A stretch of 10,804 nt of DNA from Firmicutes bacterium UBA6132 (lineage in GTDB: Bacteria; Bacillota_A; Clostridia; Tissierellales; Sedimentibacteraceae). The position numbers were made by a program, and so were the translations under genes. The stretch covers positions 1-10,804 of the forward strand of contig DIVM01000210.1 of the NCBI GenBank assembly GCA_002435835.1, written 5' to 3'. Of the stretch, positions 6,449-10,804 are shown one piece after another. Below the pieces are notes generated by a model that worked only from the letters and a program-made list of their open reading frames with translations, searched no databases and was not told the origin of the DNA. How positions within the stretch are numbered: the stretch's first letter is position 1; each line of letters starts with the position of its first letter.

Positions 6449-7930
6449 ATGTTACAAAGTTACGAAAGCACAAGAAATAAAGATATTAAATCTTCCGCTT
6501 CTAAAGCAGTTTTAAAAGGAATTGCTGATGATGGCGGTTTATATGTAATGAGAAATTTAAATGATAAAAAAATAGATATAAAAGATTTGCAGGGAAAAAA
6601 CTATACAGAAATGGCAGAATTAGTACTTGGGCTTATGCTCGATGACTTTAATAAAGATCAAATTAAAAATTGTGTCGACAAAGCATATACAAATAAATTT
6701 AGCAAAGAAGAAATTACTCCAGTAGTACAAGTAGGGGATAATTATGTTACTGAATTATTCCATGGTCCTACATCAGCTTTTAAAGATGTTGCTCTTTCAA
6801 TATTACCTCATTTAATTACAACTTCATATGATATGAATGATGTACAAGGTGAGGTTATAATTTTGACTGCAACATCAGGGGACACAGGAAAAGCTGCTCT
6901 TGAGGGATTTAAAGATGTTAACGGAACTAAAATAATGGTATTTTATCCTGAAGGAGGCGTAAGCCAAGTTCAAAAATCTCAGATGGTTACTCAAGAAGGA
7001 AATAATACATTTGTTTGTGCTATAAAAGGAAATTTTGATGATGCCCAAACAGGAGTAAAAAATATATTTGGAAATGAAAAATTTAATGAGGAACTGTTGA
7101 ACCAAAATAAAATGTTCTCTTCAGCAAACTCAATTAATGTAGGAAGATTAGTTCCTCAAATAGTTTATTATTTTTATTCTTATATGGAACTTGTTAAAAA
7201 AGGGGTTATAAAATTAGAAGATAAAATTAATTTTTCAGTACCAACAGGAAATTTTGGAAATATATTAGCAGGATATTATGCTAAAAATTTAGGTCTACCT
7301 ATAAATAAATTAATATGTGCTTCAAATGAAAACAATGTATTATATGATTTTATTAAAACAGGAGTATATGATAGAAATCGTCAGTTTTATAAAACTGTTT
7401 CTCCTTCCATGGACATACTTGTTTCATCAAACCTTGAAAGACTTCTTTATTTTATAAGCGGGAAAAATAATGAAACTGTAAAAGAATTAATGAATGATTT
7501 AAATACAAAAGGTAAATATGAAATAAATGAAGAAATGAAAAAACAAATTAATGAAGAATTTTATGCAGACTGTGTTTATAAAGAGCATACTTATGAAATA
7601 ATTAAAGAAGTATTTAATAAATACAATTATTTATTAGACACTCACACTGCAGTTGCATATAAAGCTTTACAAAATTATAAAAAAGAAACTAATGATGAAA
7701 CAGTTAGTGTTGTATTATCTACTGCAAGCCCATATAAGTTTTCAAGCAGTGTATATGAAGCATTATTTGGAGAAATAGACAAAGATGAATTTGATATAAT
7801 GAAAGAATTATCAGAAAAAACTGGTGTTGAAATTCCAGATAATTTATTAGGTTTACAAAACAAAACTGTTTTACATACTGCAGTTTGTGAAAAAGATAAA
7901 ATGGACGAGTTTGTTAAAAATAATCTTTAA
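6449..7930 (+). CDS. thrC: Threonine synthase
   Basis: ThrC is the PLP enzyme that turns O-phosphohomoserine into threonine and phosphate, the last step of threonine synthesis. At 493 residues it belongs to the long (E. coli/yeast-like) class rather than the short form of about 350 residues common in Bacillus. The N-terminus has the family stretches YESTRN and GIADDGGLYV. ELFHGPTSAFKD carries the PLP-binding lysine, K112. ATSGDTGKAALEGF (about 141-154) is the glycine/serine phosphate-binding segment, FYPEGGVSQVQKSQM follows, and VPTGNFGN is a further conserved cofactor motif. TGGAGG lies 5 bases before the ATG. It is followed on the same strand by thrB, the preceding pathway step, after a 94-base gap that holds a short inverted repeat. 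Confidence 0.97.
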   Translation: MLQSYESTRNKDIKSSASKAVLKGIADDGGLYVMRNLNDKKIDIKDLQGKNYTEMAELVLGLMLDDFNKDQIKNCVDKAYTNKFSKEEITPVVQVGDNYVTELFHGPTSAFKDVALSILPHLITTSYDMNDVQGEVIILTATSGDTGKAALEGFKDVNGTKIMVFYPEGGVSQVQKSQMVTQEGNNTFVCAIKGNFDDAQTGVKNIFGNEKFNEELLNQNKMFSSANSINVGRLVPQIVYYFYSYMELVKKGVIKLEDKINFSVPTGNFGNILAGYYAKNLGLPINKLICASNENNVLYDFIKTGVYDRNRQFYKTVSPSMDILVSSNLERLLYFISGKNNETVKELMNDLNTKGKYEINEEMKKQINEEFYADCVYKEHTYEIIKEVFNKYNYLLDTHTAVAYKALQNYKKETNDETVSVVLSTASPYKFSSSVYEALFGEIDKDEFDIMKELSEKTGVEIPDNLLGLQNKTVLHTAVCEKDKMDEFVKNNL

Positions 7931-7942
7931 TATTAAATTTTG

Positions 7943-7987
7943 TGTCATTCTGAACGCAGTGAAGAATCTTTAAGGTGTTGAATGACA
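7943..7987. repeat. Short TGTCATTCTGA-type inverted repeat between thrC and thrB
   Basis: A 45-base element begins TGTCATTC (7943-7950) and ends GAATGACA (7980-7987), a perfect 8-bp inverted repeat. Inside, AACGC and GTGTT can extend the stem with one G-U pair past a two-base bulge. The interior reads TGAACGCAGTGAAGAATCT. From memory, TGTCATTCTGA-GCGAAG-GAAGAATCT-like sequences are a dispersed intergenic repeat found in many unrelated bacteria. Here the element is inside a likely operon and would be transcribed as a hairpin between two coding regions. No T-run follows, so it is unlikely to be a classical terminator. Confidence 0.72.
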
Positions 7988-8024
7988 AGACATAAGAATT
8001 ACTTGTAAAAATAGGGAGACTAAA

Positions 8025-8903
8025 ATGGTTAGAATAAAGGTGCCGGCATCTACTGCTAACATAGGACCAGGATTTGATACACTTGGACTTGCCTTAAACT
8101 TATATAATATATATGAATTTGAGGAAATAGATAATGAATTAATAATTGAAGGATGCCCGGAAGAATATCAAAATGAAAATAATTTAGTTTATAAATCTTT
8201 TGTGATTACAGCTAAAGAATTAAATAAAGAAGTAAAAGGTTTGAAAATTAAAATGAAAACAGATATTCCTGTATCAAGAGGGCTTGGTAGTAGCTCAGCA
8301 TGCATAGTTGGTGGTGTGTTTGGAGCAAATGCTTTATTAAACGGAAATCTATCAAAGTATGAACTTTATAAAATTGCTGTTAAAATAGAAGGCCATCCAG
8401 ATAATATTACGCCAGCTGTTTTCGGAGGATTAACTGCTTCAATAGTTGAGGATGGAATTCCTTATTATGTTAATTATATAATTCATAATGACGTAAATTT
8501 TTGTGCTCTTATACCTGATTTTGAAACTTCAACTCAAGAGGCAAGAAAATTATTACCTGAAAAAGTAACTTTCAAAGACGCAATATTTAATATTTCAAGA
8601 ACAGCAGTTTTGTTAAAATCTTTTGAAAATGGAGATATGGATTTAATAAAAACATCTCTTAAAGACGCATTACATCAGCAGTATAGAAAAACTCTAATAC
8701 ATGAATTTGATGATGTAGAAAAAATATGTTTAAAAAATGGAAGTGTATCTGTATTTGTAAGTGGTTCTGGACCAACAATAATGAATGTAATTAAAGATAA
8801 ACAGTTTGCAAATATAATACAAAAGAATATAATGTCTTTAGAATATAATTGGAAAATTGTATTATTACAAGCGGATAAAAACGGAACAATTGTAGAAAAA
8901 TAG
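8025..8903 (+). CDS. thrB: Homoserine kinase
   Basis: ThrB phosphorylates homoserine with ATP to give O-phosphohomoserine, the substrate of ThrC. The 292-residue length is typical. GHMP-kinase motifs appear in order: VPASTANIGPGFDTLGLAL at the N-terminus (motif 1), PVSRGLGSSSA with the phosphate loop GLGSSSA at 86-92 (motif 2), GHPDNITPAVFGG in the middle, and VFVSGSGPTIM near the C-terminus (motif 3). GGGAG at 8014-8018, 6 bases before the ATG, is a good ribosome binding site. It sits 94 bases after thrC and 28 bases before an ACT-domain gene, consistent with one transcript. No homoserine dehydrogenase gene (hom) is in the window, so the step that makes homoserine must be encoded elsewhere. 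Confidence 0.97.
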   Translation: MVRIKVPASTANIGPGFDTLGLALNLYNIYEFEEIDNELIIEGCPEEYQNENNLVYKSFVITAKELNKEVKGLKIKMKTDIPVSRGLGSSSACIVGGVFGANALLNGNLSKYELYKIAVKIEGHPDNITPAVFGGLTASIVEDGIPYYVNYIIHNDVNFCALIPDFETSTQEARKLLPEKVTFKDAIFNISRTAVLLKSFENGDMDLIKTSLKDALHQQYRKTLIHEFDDVEKICLKNGSVSVFVSGSGPTIMNVIKDKQFANIIQKNIMSLEYNWKIVLLQADKNGTIVEK

Positions 8904-8931
8904 CACTCATAAAATTAAAGGAGACTTCATA

Positions 8932-9369
8932 ATGTTAAAAAAATACCTTATTGTAAGTAAAAAAATATTGCCAGATGTATATGAAAAAGTTATTGAAGCA
9001 AGAAATTTAATAAATTCAGGAACAGTAAAAGGAATAAGTGAAGCAGTTAAAGAAGTTGGAATAAGCAGAAGCACTTATTACAAATATAAAGATTATGTTT
9101 TTGCTCCTTCAGAAAACTCAATAGGTAGAAAAGCTGTAATTAATCTTATGCTAAGACATGAAAAAGGAGTTTTGTCAAATGTTCTAAACTTTTTGTCCCA
9201 TGCTAAGGTTAATATACTTACTATTAACCAGTCCATTCCTATTAACGGAAAAGCATCAGTAAGTGTTTCATTAGATATTTCTGATATCGAGCAATCAATA
9301 GATGACATAATTCTTGATATGAAAAAAATTAAAGGAGTAAGCTCTGTAAAATTAATATCAATTGAATAA
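8932..9369 (+). CDS. ACT domain-containing protein, PheB/UPF0735 family
   Basis: This 145-residue protein resembles B. subtilis PheB (UPF0735). The N-terminus (KKYLIVSKKILPDVYEKVIEAR) leads into a short helix-turn-helix-like segment at about residues 33-52 (VKGISEAVKEVGISRSTYYKYKD). A C-terminal ACT domain follows from about residue 68 to the end (AVINLMLRHEKGVLSNVLNFLSHAKVNILTINQSIP). ACT domains usually bind amino acids and regulate metabolic enzymes or transcription. The function of this family is not firmly established; B. subtilis pheB lies next to pheA and related genes often sit by hom/thrB/thrC. Its place 28 bases after thrB suggests a threonine- or aspartate-family sensor, which is inference. 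AAAGGAGA precedes the ATG. The patatin gene starts 13 bases after its stop. Confidence 0.88.
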   Translation: MLKKYLIVSKKILPDVYEKVIEARNLINSGTVKGISEAVKEVGISRSTYYKYKDYVFAPSENSIGRKAVINLMLRHEKGVLSNVLNFLSHAKVNILTINQSIPINGKASVSVSLDISDIEQSIDDIILDMKKIKGVSSVKLISIE

Positions 9370-9382
9370 TGGGGGGAAAGCT

Positions 9383-10576
9383 TTGTACGGATTAGTTTTA
9401 GAAGGTGGTGGCGCTAGAGGGGCTTACCATGTTGGCGCTTATGAAGCATTAAAAGAATTAAATGTTGAAATCAGCGGTATATCGGGTACTTCCATCGGTG
9501 CACTAAATGCTGCTATGTTAGTGCAGGGGGATATTGAATTATTAAAAGAACTTTGGATTAATACTAAATCTTCTGATTTATTTGATTTTGATGAAATAGC
9601 TATAAAAAATTTAAAAACTTTTAATTTAGCAGAAATAAATATGCCATATTTATTAAATTTGTCAAAAGAAATTTTAAACAACAAAGGTTTAGACACTTCA
9701 AAAATAAGAGCTCTTTTAGAAACTTATATAGATGAGGACAAAATTCGTTGTTCAGACAAGGATTTTGGACTGGTAACAGTAAATATTACCGACAAAAAAT
9801 CATTGGAATTATTGAAGCAGGAAATACCTTATGGAAAAATGATAGATTATATAATGGCAAGTGCAAATTATCCTGCTTTTAAATGTGAAGAAGTCGATGG
9901 AAAAAAATATATTGACGGAGCATTTGCAGATAATCTTCCAATTGGGGTACTTGCAAAAAAAGGTTACACCGATATAATTGCTGTAAGGACATTAGCTGCT
10001 GGAATAACTAAAAAAAATAAATATAAAAATTTAAATATAACTTATATTCAGCCAGTTGATAATCTTGGAACTGTCCTTGACTTTAATTGTAACAATTCCA
10101 TAAGAAATATGAAATTAGGTTACTTTGACACTATGAAAGTGTTTAAAAATCTAAAGGGATATAAATATTACTGTGAACCTTTCGAAGAAAATTATTTGAA
10201 AATATTAGTAAATATTTTTCAAGACGATAAAATCATTAAAGTAGGAAAAATTTTAGGCTATGAAGATATGCCTGTTCACAGAATGCTATTTGAAAAAATT
10301 ATGCCTCGACTTGAATATGTCCTTGATATGAAAGGAAATTATGATTATGAGGATATAATGTTAAGAATGTTTGAAAAAATAGCTGATAAATATGATGAAG
10401 TGGAAAGATTTAATATTTACAGTTCTTATGATTTTTATGCAGTAGTTTTAAAAACTTTCAAATCAAAGCCAATTGGTGTTATGCAAGTTCCGCTTTTTAT
10501 TAAACGAAATAAAATATTAGCTCAAGCTGTTAAAGATAATTTAATTGTAGAAATTTTTGCTGAGTTATTTATTTAA
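9383..10576 (+). CDS. Patatin-like phospholipase family protein
   Basis: This is a predicted serine acyl hydrolase (lipase/phospholipase type) of 397 residues. The TTG at 9383 is the favoured start: a G-rich ribosome binding site (GGGGGG, 9371-9376) lies 6 bases upstream, and the protein then begins MYGLVLEGGGARGAYHVGAY, as clostridial patatins do. A TTG at 9362 lies inside the preceding gene and has no such site, and the ATG at 9369 is out of frame. The oxyanion-hole motif GGGARG is at 8-13, the nucleophile elbow GTSIG at 35-39 (Ser37), and the partner aspartate in DGA at 178-180 (D178). About 190 further residues form a C-terminal part I cannot assign to a known domain. There is no signal peptide or clear membrane segment, so it is likely cytoplasmic. 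Its substrate and any link with threonine synthesis are unknown. Confidence 0.9.
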   Translation: MYGLVLEGGGARGAYHVGAYEALKELNVEISGISGTSIGALNAAMLVQGDIELLKELWINTKSSDLFDFDEIAIKNLKTFNLAEINMPYLLNLSKEILNNKGLDTSKIRALLETYIDEDKIRCSDKDFGLVTVNITDKKSLELLKQEIPYGKMIDYIMASANYPAFKCEEVDGKKYIDGAFADNLPIGVLAKKGYTDIIAVRTLAAGITKKNKYKNLNITYIQPVDNLGTVLDFNCNNSIRNMKLGYFDTMKVFKNLKGYKYYCEPFEENYLKILVNIFQDDKIIKVGKILGYEDMPVHRMLFEKIMPRLEYVLDMKGNYDYEDIMLRMFEKIADKYDEVERFNIYSSYDFYAVVLKTFKSKPIGVMQVPLFIKRNKILAQAVKDNLIVEIFAELFI

Positions 10577-10595
10577 TATTAAATGAACAAATCTA

Positions 10596-10604
10596 TGGTA
10601 TGAT
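10596..10604 (+). promoter_or_regulatory. Possible extended -10 promoter for the thioesterase gene
   Basis: TGGTATGAT matches the extended -10 form TGnTATAAT with one mismatch, about 50 bases before the downstream ATG. The -35 position (ATATTA) is poor, which an extended -10 can offset. A plain TATAAT at 10610-10615 is an alternative. The AT-rich context limits certainty. Confidence 0.35.
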
Positions 10605-10654
10605 CATATTATAATTTATTAATGAATTTATATGATTATTAGGAGGCATACATA

Positions 10655-10804
10655 ATGGATAAAGGAATTGAACTTTGTATTCATAAAACTCAGTATTATG
10701 AAACAGATCAAATGGGTATAATCCATCATTCTAATTACATAAAATGGTTTGAAGAAGCCAGATGCCACATATTAGAACAAATGGGCTTTGGTTATGATAA
10801 AATG
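10655..10804 (+). CDS. 4-hydroxybenzoyl-CoA thioesterase-like hotdog protein, 5' part
   Basis: Only the first 50 codons are present; the gene runs out of the window. The residues YYETDQMGIIHHSNYIKWFEEAR match the N-terminal signature of the YbgC/4-hydroxybenzoyl-CoA thioesterase branch of the hotdog fold, with D18 as the expected catalytic aspartate. Such enzymes hydrolyse acyl-CoA or acyl-ACP thioesters in the cytoplasm, and the actual substrate here is unknown. A perfect AGGAGG lies 8 bases before the ATG. It follows the patatin gene by 78 bases with no visible terminator in between, and both are acyl-ester hydrolases, but a possible promoter in the gap means co-transcription is not assured. 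Confidence 0.88.
   Translation, partial: MDKGIELCIHKTQYYETDQMGIIHHSNYIKWFEEARCHILEQMGFGYDKM

Noticed and set aside
7943..7987. Intrinsic terminator of thrC
   Set aside because: The hairpin is not followed by a T-run, and thrB follows as the next pathway gene.
9362..9382. TTG at 9362 as the patatin start
   Set aside because: It lies inside the ACT gene with no ribosome binding site, and the added residues are not part of the usual patatin N-terminus; TTG at 9383 has an ideal site.
1..10804. A novel defence or mobile system
   Set aside because: All substantial genes belong to known core families; no transposase, integrase, nuclease, toxin-antitoxin pair or att-like repeat was seen.

Overview
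This is an AT-rich, tightly packed chromosomal segment from a low-GC, anaerobic, endospore-forming Firmicute (class Clostridia in the broad sense). Two things support that: a complete spoIIGA-sigE-sigG block, which is diagnostic of endospore formers, and a flavodiiron protein next to a rubredoxin-NAD(P)H:rubredoxin reductase fusion, a typical oxygen-detoxifying set of strict anaerobes. I cannot name the genus from sequence alone. No RNA genes, CRISPR arrays, insertion sequences or prophage genes were seen. No intergenic gap exceeds about 210 bases.

Layout. (1) 2-1964: the 3' end of a flavodiiron protein gene, then a rubredoxin domain fused to an FAD/NAD(P)H reductase. A strong intrinsic terminator follows at 1977-2020. 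Together they form an O2/NO-reducing electron chain. (2) 2140-4970: the sporulation block. spoIIGA (the pro-sigma-E protease) overlaps sigE (mother-cell sigma factor). These are followed by sigG (late forespore sigma factor), an AT-rich hairpin and a YlmC/YmxH-family PRC-barrel gene. The promoter region of spoIIGA has a plausible Spo0A box and an unusually long -35/-10 spacer, resembling the B. subtilis spoIIG arrangement. (3) 4975-5068: a GC-rich structured intergenic repeat element. (4) 5090-6241, minus strand: dxr (ispC), the second step of the MEP isoprenoid pathway, standing alone rather than in the usual cdsA-dxr-rseP-ispG cluster. (5) 6449-10576: a run of same-strand genes, thrC, thrB, an ACT-domain PheB/UPF0735 protein and a patatin-like phospholipase. 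A short dispersed-type inverted repeat lies between thrC and thrB. (6) 10655 to the end: the start of a 4-hydroxybenzoyl-CoA-thioesterase-like hotdog gene.

How the genes work together. SpoIIGA in the septal membrane activates pro-sigma-E made from the overlapping gene, and sigma-G acts later in the forespore. ThrB and ThrC carry out the last two steps from homoserine to threonine, and the ACT-domain protein is a candidate amino-acid sensor for that pathway. The reductase and flavodiiron protein pass electrons from NAD(P)H through rubredoxin to a diiron site. Most of the window is recognisable core biology. The less ordinary items are the two intergenic repeats, the stand-alone dxr, the long-spacer spoIIGA promoter and the non-ATG start of the patatin gene. 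I did not find a wholly new system.
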